DNA from: Pleodorina starrii
Taxonomy: Eukaryota; Chlorophyta; Chlorophyceae; Chlamydomonadales; Volvocaceae
Assembly (NCBI GenBank): GCA_030267565.1
Contig: BRXU01000009.1
Coordinates: 1,510,001 to 1,574,000, forward strand
Length of the DNA stretch: 64,000 bases
Direction of reading: 5' to 3'
Part shown: one piece after another, positions 49,905-62,200 of the stretch
Position numbering within the stretch: position 1 is the stretch's first letter
Layout of the letters: each line of letters starts with the position of its first letter
Made by a program: the position numbers and the translations under genes
The notes under the pieces: model-generated
Database searches by the model: none
What the model saw: only the letters and a program-made list of their open reading frames with translations
Told to the model about the DNA's origin: nothing

Positions 49905-52900
49905 ATGGCGACAGAACCTGTGCCTCGGCCCCCGCGCCAGGGTGCAATATGGTGGAGCGTCGCACCACCGGCAGAACCAGCGGCCAACGATCCGGTCAGT
50001 GCTACGCGGCCTTGTCGCGTTGACGACGCGACCGAACGCACCGCCGGGGAGCCCTATTGCGCATCCGCCCATCAGCCGACTTCATACATAAGCTATTTTG
50101 GGTGCATCGCAGGACCGCCAGGTCGTGATTGGCATATCAGAGGAGCAGCTGCGGGACTGGCTCAGTTGCACAGCAGGTGCGCTCGAGGTCGCCGAGGCTG
50201 TCGAGGTGCCGGGGCGGAAAAAAGGCACTCGTCGCCGAAGCGGAGAAACGTACCGTCTGTAGGATTTCGGGACGCAATCGCGTAGGTTGCTGAGGACGTA
50301 TGCGCTCGTCCCCAACGGCCAACGGCCTCGTCCCCAACGGCCAACGGCGGCTGTACCCAAATCGCCGTCTGAATCTCTCAAACACCACCACTTCAATGCT
50401 GTGTCTCATACACAAGCAACCGCCCTCCACCACCTTCATGCTTCCGCATTCTTCTGTACCTTGAGCTGTACCGTATACTGCAAACCGCCACCAAGCAAAC
50501 CGCATCGCCGCACTCACTCGCGGCTCGCTCAGGCTGGAAGGCGCTGGAACTGACCTGGGGCGCGCTCCAGAGTTGCGATGTGCGCCACCACCAGCTCAAG
50601 CCGCTGCTGCAGGCAGCCATGGCGGAGGCGGCGCGGCTGGGTGCGTCGCGGCTGGTTGTACGGCAGTTGGATGTGGATGAGGTGCTGGGGCGCTGCCTGG
50701 CGTTGGCGCTGAGCGGCTTCCCCAACTTCACGGTCATGAAGCTGCGGGAGCTCAATCTGTACGACGAGGCCATGGGTGCGTACGATGTGTGCGTATGATG
50801 TGTGTGTGTGTGTGTGTGTTTGCTGACGGGGCCACATGACCCGTGGGTCGCTGGAGGCAACGCAATTGCCGTTGCCAGGGGCTGGGGCTGGGACCCGTGT
50901 TAGCGGCTAAACGTGTCATTTCCATGTCCTTCACTTCCGTCGTGGCAGCAGCGGGCCCACCCGCCCCATTTGCTGCCGTCGCCTTGACTCGAAAGCCTAA
51001 ACCCCTCAAGGAAAGGCGGTTGGCCTAAAGCTCCTAAAACCCCTAAAACCCCTAATAGGCCACCTGAGCGGCTCACTGCACTCCGCGGAGCACCTCCGGG
51101 TGTTGGTTCTGGACTCGGTGTGGGCGAGCGCGGGCGGCTGGAGCGCGCTGGGGGCGGCCATCAAGGTCAACAAGAGCCTCACCACACTCAGGTGCACCAA
51201 TGGGCTGGACTGGGCTGGGTTGGACTGGGCTTGGCTGGGTACTTGGGCTGGGTTGAGTTGGGTTGGAATTGAGATAGGATGGGTCCCTGCTACGGGGCGG
51301 TCCTGCAGCCCGCAGTCGAGGGGGGCCTGGGGAACGAAACGCTGTCGGCCCCAGTCTGTGTCCCTATCATCCGCTCATCCAGGCCCATTCGGCCCACTCA
51401 ACGTGTGCCCGCCACCGCATCCCTGCCCCGCCTTCCGCTGTTGTCTTGTTCCACTGGACCACTGGACCACTGCCGCCCGGTAGGATGCGGGACTCCCAGG
51501 GCGGCGCGGCGCTGGCGGCTCTGAGCTCCGCCCTGTCCGACCAGCACGGCTGCCTGGAGACGCTGCGTCTGGCGGGCAATCGGCTGGGGGACGCGGGTGT
51601 GGAGGAGCTGTGCAGGGTGAGTCAGTCGTCGAGTGACTAACGGGCAGCAGCAGCAGCAGCAGCGGGAGAGGTGATACTGCGATTGAAGGCCACGGAAAGG
51701 AGGACGTATCTGTTTCCCGGGGAGGCGGCGGGGGCTGCTGCGGCGGTGGCGGTGGCGGAGGATGGCAGGCGGGCGATTGTGTGTCTCTGTGTGTGTCTCT
51801 GTGTGTATGTGTGTTTCCGCCCTCTGCCCTCTGCATCTGTGGTTCCGATGGCTCCGTCAATGGTCATTGACTCACATTGGAACAAGTGCTGACTTTGTTG
51901 TGTTCTGACTCACTCTGTCTCTGTGCCCGCGCCTCCCTCCCTCCCTGACACACCCGGCTCCCGGTCCCCTCCGCCCCGAAACCACCGCACCGCGATCCGT
52001 AAGGCCCTCACCCGGAGCTGTACCCATCCCGCCAACCGTCCCAGCCGAGTGGCGCACCTGGATCTGTCGTACAACGGCGCCGGCCGGCAGTGCGTCCCTG
52101 CGGTGGCGGCGATGCTGCGGACGGTGCGGGCGCTGCGCCATTTGGATCTGTCGTACAACGATCTGGGGGCTGAGGTGCGCGCTGATGGGCTGGTGGGATG
52201 GTGGGATGGACGCAGGCGTGGATGGTTACTTTAGGGCTAAAGGCGTGTGTCCCTCATTCGGCGGTCGGCGGCAACCCACGCGCCCAGCGTCTCTATTGGG
52301 TCTGCAGGAGCACCCTGACGTAGGCAACCCTGGAGTGACCTTTCTCAAAACCTGTTGCGAGGCGAGACATGTGTGCATTTATGTATGTACCCTGTTCGCT
52401 TTTGCCTGGCAGGCCGTACGGGAACTGTGCAGTGCGTTGTCGTACGCGCCGCACGTGACGAGCCTCAGCCTGGCGGCCACGGGCGCAGACGACTCCGCGG
52501 TGGAGGCGCTGACCCGTGGGTCACTGGCGCCCGCGACAGCCCTTGCCGTCGCAGCATCGGGTGGGTGGGTGGGTGCGTCCGCGCGCGCAGGAATGTCGCG
52601 CCTCGCGTCGTGCGCAGCCGACCCGCCCCTTCCGCCCCTTTTTCTACTTGTCTGTCTGATGTCCGTGTCGCGCGCCGTTGGGTGGCCAGCTAACAATAAT
52701 ATAATATACCTTTTATCGCGGCCTTTTTTTGGGTGTTGCTTGGAATCTGGGTTTGTCCTGCAAACCCAAGCTTGGCGTATCCGTCAGGACAAGGCCGGCG
52801 CTGTCCAAAGCTACCCACTCTTGAGTGACACGCGACCCATGGGTCACAAGAACCGTGATGCCTTGTGTCAGCGCGCAGGTCTCAGCGGTGGCGGCGGCAG

Positions 52901-55900
52901 CGGCGGTGGCGCGCTGGCGACGCTGTGTCTGGCGCACAACCGGATCAGCTCCCGCGGCGCTGCGCTGCTGGCGGCTGCCGCGCGGCGGCCCGGCTGTCCG
53001 CTGGTGGACATTGACCTGGGCTGGAACGCCCTCATTGGCGAGGAAGGTGGGTAAAACCCTAAAACCCTAAAAACCCTAAAACCTCTTCGAGCGACTCGTA
53101 GACGATGTGGGGCTCGTAGACGATGTGGTCCGCGCGTTGATGATCGTCGGGTGATGGTCCTGGTCGGATGATGTTCACTTATTCAGTCCTCGGGTGATGG
53201 GCTGATGGCGCGCCTCCACTTTGTGCTGTCACCCCGCAGGCGCCAAGGCCTGGGCGGAGGTGCTGGCGCCGCCGTCGTCCTCCTCCGCCGCCTTGGGGGT
53301 CGTCGGCGGCGGCGGTGGCGGCGGCGGCGGCGGTGGCACGGGGTCCTGCCGGCTGCGGCGGCTGGTTCTGTCGGGTTGTGAGGTGCCGGATGCGGGCGCC
53401 TTCGCTCTGGGTGCGGCGCTCAAGACCAACAGCAGTCTGCGGGAGCTCGGGCTCGTAGAGAACCACATCTCCACACGAGGTGGGCGGAGGTCGGGCTGTG
53501 GGCAGCAGCCGTCGACCGTCCGTCAGCTACCGGGTAGTCCGTCAAGCTACCCGGGTGTACCGCATACCGTATACTTGCTGCGCTGCTGCTGCTGCTGCTG
53601 CTGCTGGGGGGTTTAGGGTATGGCAGTGTGACTGAGTGACTTGTGCCACGGGCTAGGACTGTGTGCCTGTACCCGTGCTCACGAGCACACGCGCTATTGT
53701 CACGTGTGTTGTTTTTGCTGCTCTTTTGTCGTCGTTATGGAGCTGAACTCCCGCTGTCCTAACTATCGTGTCATGTTGACCGTTGACGGTTGGTCGTGTT
53801 TGTCGTTGACGGTTGGCCGTTGGCGCTATCGTCCTGCTCTGCTCAGGCCTGGCGCTGCTTGCCGAGGTGCTCAAAGTCAATTCGGCGCTGCGGCTGTTGG
53901 ACGTGTCGCTCAACATGGTGGGGCCCCAGGGGATGGCTCCGCTCAGTCGCATGAACCACTCGCGGGAGCACGTCGCCCTCAACAAGAGGTGAGCGAGAGG
54001 CGCGGCGCGGCGCGGCGTTCCTCCTCCGCTACCTCCTGCTCTACCAGCTCCGTTACGGAGTCATGACTGCCAACAATCCCCACCGCCAGCCCACAACACC
54101 GCCACCACACACCCCACACTGCACCGGACCACATCACGACCCTAAAAGGCCCCTGTGTGCTTTCCTGACGCATGCACGCGCGGCCCCTGTGTGCGAACAC
54201 CGCAGCGGCGACCGCCCCGTCCACCAGAGGGTCGGCTCCTCCTGTGTCGTCAAGGCAGAGCTCCTCCCGGAGTACCGGTCTGTGGAGGCCGTCAAGAACA
54301 GCAGGGAGCCGTGGGAGCGGGAGCAGCAGCAGGGGCAGCAGCAGGCGCCCGGGGGCTACAGCAACCCCTTCCTGGAGCCGTCGACAGCCGCCACGGCGGC
54401 GGCTGGGGCCAGTGGGCTGGACCACGAGGGCGGCTACTACAACCCGTTCCTCACGCCCTCCTCGTCGACGTATGTCAACCCGTTTCTGGACCCGCCTGCG
54501 GCGGCTCCGCCGCCGCAGCAGGCAGGCGGCCTCAGCAATCCGTTCTTGGACGGGCACGCAGCGGCGGGGGTGGCAGCCAATCCCTTCCTCGAACCGGCGG
54601 CGGCGGCGGCGGTTGGGGCTGACGCGGGTTTGGGCGTGCGGTCCGGGCCTGACAACCCCTTCCTTTCTTCGACGTCGGAGGAGGTGGTAGGCAAGCCGTT
54701 CTTGGCTGGCGCCGCCCCGCCGACGAGCGTGGAGGGCCGCGAGCTGTCGACGCGGGTCCTCACCAGGCTCGGTGAGCATGGCGGTGCGTGTCGCGTCTTG
54801 TGGCATCCTTTGTGTCATCACGCAACAACCCTGACGCAACATTCAAATTTCCTGAACGGCCCAGCTTGTTTGCTTTGTTGTCGCTGTACCGGTATTGGGT
54901 ATGTACAGCCCAATATCAGTGGGTGTGTGTTCAGCTTTGGATACCCGTGACGGTGGTGGTGGTGATGGTGGTGGCTCTGGTGGATCGCAGGGACCCGTGG
55001 GTCTGTCTCTGGGGCCAGCGGCGACCGCGGCGTTGGCGACGACGGCGGCGGATCCGAAGGCGACGGCGGCGGCGGCAGCGGCGACAGCGGCAGCGGCACG
55101 GGTGTCTACGTCAGCAGCCGGTCCACTGCGGATGAGGCGGATCTCGTGACGGATCTGGATCTGGATCTGTGAGCAGCCGACACGGGTTCCGGGGTTTTCT
55201 TGCCTGGGTGCTTGAGGAGCTGTAGGGTAGGGTAGGGTAGGGTAGGGTAGCGTAAGAACAAAGAATTGCAGCAAAGATACCCACCGGCGAGCCAAGGAGC
55301 CAGGGGCCTAAGTCGCTGCAGGGCGGGGCCGAGTTGCTGGCGCGGCTGCGCTTGGCGCCAGCATTTGGGAGGGAGCCCGGGCGATGTATACAGCCACAAC
55401 CCACAAGCATGGACGAACCATCGCCCACCCATGTTGTTCACCGTCACAGACTCGTGATTACCCCTTTCGCGCATTAATTGCTTACCCGCCCGTCTGCCCC
55501 ACCCGCCCTCAGCGTGGATCGCCTCCTGGAGGATCTGGGCGTGGCGGTCAGCAGCCCACACCACCACCACCACCACCACCACCAGCAGCAGCACAGCGGT
55601 AGCGCTCCGTCACCAGGCAAGGCCGACGCCACCGCGCCGGCTGCGTCAGCGCCCCAGCCGCTCTGGCTGCCGCCGACGGCGCCGCCGAAGCCGAAGCCGC
55701 CTCCCCAAGCCGCCGAACCGCGAGTCGACAGCTTCTGGTCGGATGACGAGTCCTCGCCGGCAGACCTCGCGGAACAGGAACGTGGGTCACGGCACGTGGA
55801 GGCGCATGTGGAGCCGCAGGCGGCCGCCCAACTCCAACCTCAATCCCAATCCCAATCCCAAGGGGCGGCAGCGGACTCCAGGGGGATGGGGGCGTCGGCG

Positions 55901-56185
55901 GTGGACGGTTGGGCGGCTGCGATGGCGCAGCTGGATGAGCTGTCGGGCCGGGGGCAGTACGAGCAGTCGTACGAGGGGTACGGGCAAGCGCACGGGTACA
56001 GCCATGGGGAGGTGGCGGAGGGGAGGGGCGGTTGGGGCGCGCAGGAGGCGCCGGCCCTCTGGGGCGGAGAAGGGAGCGGCAGCGTTGGGAGTGGGAGGGG
56101 AGGCGGCGTGCTGGGAGCGCTGCAGGAGCTGGGTTTGGGCGGCGAGGGCGAGGGCGAGGGGCCGGCTGTGAACCCCTTCCTGTAG
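49905..56185 (+). CDS. Leucine-rich-repeat protein with NPFL-motif tail
   Basis: 13 exons close to 967 residues: 49905-49994, 50113-50176, 50533-50775, 51059-51191, 51484-51616, 52004-52174, 52413-52515, 52879-53046, 53240-53479, 53847-53988, 54206-54771, 54991-55168, 55513-56185. Residues ~85-480 hold ribonuclease-inhibitor-type LRRs, e.g. LETLRLAGNRLGDAG, LRHLDLSYNDLGAE, LATLCLAHNRISSRG, LRELGLVENHISTRG, LRLLDVSLNMVGPQG. The rest is disordered and Gly/Ala/Gln-rich. It contains six internal NPFL motifs (first at N549), one degenerate KPFL, and ends exactly in VNPFL. Family knowledge: NPF is the ligand of EH domains (Eps15/EHD) in endocytosis. An adaptor or scaffold role at endocytic membranes is an inference. 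The first two exons are less certain than the rest. No signal peptide or membrane segment is seen. Confidence 0.85.
53048..53085. repeat. Interstitial CCCTAAAA telomere-like repeat
   Basis: Three to four CCCTAAAA/CCCTAAAAA units directly after the donor of exon 52879-53046. This matches the complement of the chlamydomonad telomere repeat TTTTAGGG. Confidence 0.6.
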
Positions 56186-56377
56186 GCCGAACAGCGCAGG
56201 CAGGTAGTTGCTTTGGGGGCTCGGCCTGGCCCCAAAAGAGGGCCAGCATCAGCATCAGCTTGGTTGCGGTGTTGGGTCGGAAGGGAGGGTGGCTGAGGCT
56301 CTCGTTTGGACGGCTTCTTTGCGCGCTGGCGTCGGCCGTCACGTCCTTGTTCGGCGTGTCTGTCTGTGCTCTTGTGG

Positions 56378-56382
56378 TGTAA
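56378..56382 (+). terminator. UGUAA poly(A) signal of the LRR-NPFL gene
   Basis: TGTAA about 193 nt after the stop codon; the usual motif and distance for this algal group. Confidence 0.55.
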
Positions 56383-59111
56383 TGGCTCCACCGCTTTGCA
56401 CCGTTTTCCCTCCCCTGTGATTTGGGCCAGTGTCGTGAGGACGGTACCCATTGGTAACCGGTGCCGGTACCCCAACAAAGGGTGACCCCCGTCAGGCTCC
56501 TGCTGCTGCCGTAGCTTCCTCCCGCACCGGAGGCAGCCCCTATCCACGTGTAATGCTCCCTCCCGGGGTGCGGGTGAGCGGTTGTCTTACCAGGGCCGTG
56601 CTTCTCAAGGAGGCCGCTGTCAGGACCTCAACGGCTCTGCTGTGAAGGCGCTGGCCGCTTACAGTCACGTGCCAAGCCATCTCGCGGACACGGACCCAGT
56701 CGTTGCCAACGAGGGGCGGCCTTCCAGGGCCTTCCTCCCAAACCCCAAATCGCACCGGCTTCATCAGCCTCCGCCCTCACAAAAACCCAAACGCCAAACG
56801 CAAACAGTGCGCACACGACGCGGTGCACACAGCACGAGGGGCCGTCCACCGCCGCCGCGGGTACAAGTCCCCACACCGCACTTCGCGCACGCGCGCCCCT
56901 CCCCCTCCCGGGTCGTCATGGGAAAAGTTGTTCACATGGGTACACAGACAGACACGCCTGCACAAGGCACAAGGCACGACCTGCCGGCCGTGCAGCCCGG
57001 CCCCGACCCAACCTCTCCCTTCCCCCCGTGGACGCAGCGTGTCAGCGCTATCTGCAACACCCAACACCGGTACAAGCCAGCAGCGGTACGCCAAACCGCC
57101 CCACCAGCCGGCCTCCAAAGTGGGCCAAAATAGGCTCCAGCCCGACCCTTAGGCAGCCCCGACGGCTGTGGCAACCACGGGGGCGGCGCTGAGGAGGACG
57201 GCTCTTCCCTTGTTCACGCCATGCCTCGGGTGTGGGCCCGGCATGCAGGGAAACAGCCAATAACCCGAACATAACTAAACGTGAGATCACTGGAAACGGG
57301 AGAGAGAGTGGGCGCCAAATCTTCGGGATCGCGAGGCGCAAAAAAGCAAGCACGCGCGCGCACGCACGCGTAGGGTGTCAACGCACGCCCGTGCACCGGC
57401 ATTGCAAAGTTAACGCACACGGCACCGGTGGGAGTTTCAACGTCATTGAGGTTTAGCCACATAAAAGGTACGGCGGACGCAACGCACGCCGCAAATGGTG
57501 CGGCGCGCTACTACGTTTTGAGACGGCGGCGGAAGCGGCGGTGCCAGACTTCGGCGCGCCTCTGTAGAATTGTTCATTCACGCCCCCCCCACACACACGC
57601 GCGCACGTGCACGCTTGTGTTCTCCTCGTATTTTTGCGTGTACTCGTCCACCAGTGATGTGTTTCCGCTAATCAACGCGTTTTTTGCTGGGTGCGGGTGC
57701 AGCGCACCGCATCCCAGGCTGGGCTACCCCGGAGCTCCCCAATTCATGTCACATTACCGAACAGACCACATCACAGGCCCTCCTCAATAATGTCCCAACA
57801 CACAAGCACCGAGCACAGCTGCCCGCTTAGATCCCCGTAAAACACCGCCCCCGGCGGTACCACATCACCGCCCCCAACGCGCGCACTGAGTTGGGGCTGA
57901 AGGACCCCAAACCGCACGCTGAAAGAACGCCGTGATCATACTCGTGCGCTAAGCTGCGCCGCAGCAAGGCAAGGCAAGACAAGGCAGCAGCAGCCCAAGA
58001 AAAACGGTCGGTCTGAAGGAGTGTACGACACAGTGATCCGGCTGTTTCAGCCGTGTGCGGAAACCTGGCCCGCGAGTTGGCGGGCGCCCGCCACTCCCGT
58101 CACGCAAACCGTTGGCCCGTCGCGATCACGTTGAGAGTACGAACTAAACCCTGCTTGCTTGCCTGCCTGCCTGCTTTGCCTGTCGTGGCTCAAAACGTTG
58201 TGGGGAGACACGATGCGCATAACGCGCACGGCCCCCACGTCCCAAGCGCCGCCGCGCGTGACGCCGCCGCTGCCGCTGGAACACGCGCCAACGTGACTGG
58301 CGCAACGACATTCCCGACGGTTAACTTCACCCCCTTACGTGAGTCGCCAATGCCCGGTCGTTACTGGACCCTGGCAGGACGCCCTACGGTGGCAGTACAC
58401 TACAGCCCCTGGGTGCATTACGGGCGGATCACATGCGCCCGCCCCTGCCTGGGCAACTCCATGCAAGGGCGCGCCAGGCCAATCAAGGGTTCGGGCCCCG
58501 CCGTGCCGCGGGCCCGTATGTCACCGCCACGGCCGGCATTCGCATCCGCACTCGCTGCCAAGATGCCCATGCCACGCCGAGCCAGCGCGATGCAATGCGA
58601 TACGGCGCTTTCGTCACGACGCGCGCTTTCGTCACGTTCGTTTCGTTTCGCCGGCGGCACAAGAACACCACGCAGGCGCCTGACAACCCTGTACAAAAGA
58701 GCCGGGGCCCCTCCGAACTACAACGCGAGCAAGACAAACTACTTTCTTCAGCCATGGGCACCTCTATATTTATTCCAACGCTCGCAATCCTCCGTTCTTC
58801 CCACGCCCACGCACAAGCGGCGACGACTTCAAGGTGGTCGACCCCTCCCGTGCCGCTTCATGCCCAGACGCTCTGGCGTCCGCTCGCCAGCCTTTCCACC
58901 CCTTCCCCCGCGTCGTCGTCATCACCTTCAATCCCGCCCACCTACATACAGCAACAGCAACAATCCTCGGAACCCCGGGCTCAAGCCGTCGTCGACCCCG
59001 CCCAGACACCAACGCCCGCAGCCCACCTCCCCTTCAGCCCCTCCCGCCTCTGCGCGCTGCAACGTCCCCAAACTCATGCAAAACCCCCGACCCACGGGTC
59101 GCTTGCCCAAG

Positions 59112-59290
59112 TGAGCCAGCCAGCCAGCTAGTTTGCGAGCCAGCCAGCCAGCCAGCTAGCCAGCCAGCCAGCTAGCCAGCCAGCCAGCTAGCCAGCCAGC
59201 CAGCCAGCTAGTTTGCGATCCAGTTAGTTTGCGATCCAGCTAGTTTGCGAGCTAGCCAGCCAGCCAGCCAGCCAGTTGGTTTGCGAGCCA
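59112..59290. repeat. CCAG/GCTAGTTTGCGA tandem repeat
   Basis: Degenerate tandem CCAG tetramers interrupted by GCTAGTTTGCGA-type segments. It begins about 10 nt past the stop codon of the minus-strand gene, so it forms its proximal 3' UTR. Confidence 0.85.
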
Positions 59291-59299
59291 GCCAGCAAG

Positions 59300-62200
59300 C
59301 TAGCCGTGCCCCCGCCCCAGCGTGCCCTGCCGCTGCCAGTCCAGCACCGCGCGGCTGAGCTCGGGACCCACCACCACGGGCGCGTTGCGCGCTGCGGCCG
59401 CCTCCAGCGCCGGCTCCTGGCTGACCCCAAAGTCCAGAGTCGACTGCAGCGCCCGGCTGGCCTTGTAGTTCTTGATGCGGGAGGAGCAAGCGCTGCGGAT
59501 GTCCAGAAAGGGGTCCGTGCCTGTCAGCAGGCCAACGGAGGGGAGGGCAGGCGAGGCGGGAGGGAAGGGGCGAAGGGGCGAAGAGGCGAAGGGTTTTAGG
59601 GCGGAAGAAAGAGGACAGGTTGGCGGGGCAGGGCACAGAGCGGCCTGCGCGCCAGGCATCGCGATGGTGGGTATTTACATGGGTGAGTGATTGGTTGGCG
59701 CTCGGCGCTCAGGCGCCTGGCGCTTTCCCGCGAGGCTACTGACACGCCGATGATGTCGAAAGCCCAGAGCGGCGAGTGCTGCGGACAGCGCCCCCTGACC
59801 GCCTGGGACGCGTTCTCGTTCCCTCGAGGGGGCGGGGCAGGCCACCCCGTATACCGTATTATCCGTCTGCTCCGTGGAGTGTGTGCGTGGCGTAACCTCT
59901 ACGGTACTCTTGGCACGGCGAGGTATCCGTATCCGCTTTCGCATTCGGCGGCTGCTGGCCGCCCAATGAGGGCGTCCGCTCGCTGATGTCACTCGCTGAT
60001 ACGGTAATGACCTTCACTCACCCGAGTCGCTGCACTTGTTGAAGTACTTGCAGACGCGCTTGCAAAAGGTGAGCAGCCGGGTGTACTCGCCGCCGTCGTG
60101 CTGCAGGCTGTAGTGCTCCGCAGCGATGATGAGCACCAGCAGGATGTCCCGGATCTCCTGAACCTCGCTGTCCTGTGGGGGGGGGGGCGGACAAGAGGCG
60201 AGAGACGGGGTGCGGTGTGGTGTGGGGGGTGTGTCGGAAGAGCCGGTCGCCGACGGTCTGAGGGGTGGAGATCCCAGCTTGGCAATCAGCACCGCATCCA
60301 CCCACGGGGTGCCGGTTGAGCTGAGGAGGGTCGCTGAGGAGGAGGATGGCTGCCACATATGCCGCTACTGGTGCCGCTACTGCTACCGGTGCCGCTACTG
60401 GTGCCTGGAGAGTCACGGCCCTTCCGAGCCAGTCGCCAAACCGCAACGGGACCCTTAACACACGCCCCGGCCCCTGCCCTCAGCCCTCAGCGCACGCCTG
60501 GGCGGGGCTCCGCTTCGCGCACTCGCACCTGCAGCACCAGCCCCGAGTGCCAGCCGTGCTGCTGCCCCGACAAGGAGCCGGAGACGCTGCTGCCGCTGCG
60601 GAAGCAGCAGGCGCAGGCGCGGCTCAGGCCCAGGATGGCCCCCGCCGCCCCGCCCGCGCCGCTGCCCTTCTCGCTGAGCAGCTCCTTGGGGTGCGGGGCG
60701 CCCAGCAGCATAAGGCCCCGGATGGCGTGCTCCGTCAGCAACCGAAAGTAGTCCTCCGTGTCCCAGTACTCGAGCTGCGTGTTGAACTCGTAGCGGTGCT
60801 GCAACACGATGCCTGAGCCATTGGAGGGGGGGGCCAGGGGAAGAGGGGCCAGGGGAAAAGGGGCCAGGGGAAGAGGAGGGTGTGTAGAGATGAGACCGCA
60901 GCGTTGGGGCAGGGGCGGCATTGGCGAATGGACCCAGCGGGGGCGGGTAGGTGGGGCAGGGGGCGATTCGTCTTGTTCGTTTACTAGTACTAGTAGATGG
61001 AAACGGGGCAGTAACAGGTGCGGGTGCATGGCTGCAGGGTGCACGGATGAGAACCAGGCTCTCGCTCGGCTCTCGCTCGGCTCGCTTACCCAGGCAGCAT
61101 GACGCCATGGACTTCTCCCACTGGCTGCGGCTGAGTCGGCTGATGAGTGCCCAGTTGAGCTGCCCCCGGAAGGCGCTGCCCACCGCCGTGAAGGACTGGT
61201 CGGTGGCGTCGATGCGGCCGTCCACATCCACGCTGCCGTTGCCCTCGCGCCCGCTCAGGCTGGCGGCCGGGCCGCCGTCGCCGTGCCGGTCGTGGCTGCG
61301 GAGGAGGAGAGCGACAGGGGGTCACACGGACAGACGGACACATTGGGCAAGGAGGACACGGGAGGGCGTGGACGAAAGCGCGCAGGCCACGCTATCCATA
61401 CGGCACCACATCCGATAAAAGCTGGAACGAGCCCTCACACCCAACGACCAAGCAACACCGAAGCCAGCCAGCCGCTCAAACCCGACAAGAGATGCCGCCC
61501 ACTCACAACCCCGGGGCCCCTGTGATCTGATCTGATCCAAGTCCCACCGACCCCCTGCCGGATCCCCCTTCGCTCGCGTCGCCTCAACAACCCACCGCTG
61601 GAGTGTCACCTCATCTCCATCTCCATCTCCATCTCCCCGCCCTACCCGCACCCCCCTAATACCGGTACACGCACCCTTTCGTCATCGCGTGGTGTGTCCC
61701 CGCCGCCGTGATGCTGCCCCCCATGCTCTCCGCCAGCACCTCCGCGATCTGCGCCGCCTTCTGGTACAGCTTGAGCGCCTCCATCAGGCTGCTGCCCGTG
61801 TAGGCGGCCTCGGCGGCGCGGTGCCTGCAGACACCACCAGCCACCAGACACCACCACAAGAGGCGTTATAAGGCGCAGTGCAGTGCAGTTTCACCAAAGA
61901 CGCGGTTGGTTGACGGACATACGGTAGGCAGGACAACAACGACCGCCTGCCGCAACGAAGGCCCTTACGACAAATCCAAAGCTTATGCGTGTGTGAGTGA
62001 GAACCCTTCACGTCGCCGCAAAGGGCGGACAGCGTATGAACTGCGCGCCTCAGTGCGGCGCGCCTCAGTGTGCCGCCGCGGCCTCTTGTCGTTTTTGCGT
62101 CGGCAGCATTGCGGGTGTAATGGAGTGCACCAGTCGTGAGGGCAGCACCCGGGGGGTGCTCCCGAGGGGCTCACCAAAACTCGATGGCCTTGAGGGAGCA

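Larger units (their letters stand above)
56186..59299. other. Intergenic region between LRR-NPFL and cyclase-like genes
   Basis: Convergent 3' ends. A plus-strand frame of 353 codons (58053-59114) exists but is Pro/Arg-rich without domain-like sequence and has no splice or signal features, so it is not called a gene. One GACCCACGGGTC palindrome is at 59089-59100. Confidence 0.5.

Noticed and set aside
58053..59114. 353-codon plus-strand frame
   Set aside because: Low-complexity Pro/Arg/Ser composition, no domain-like blocks, overlapped by open frames on both strands; typical of GC-rich noncoding DNA.
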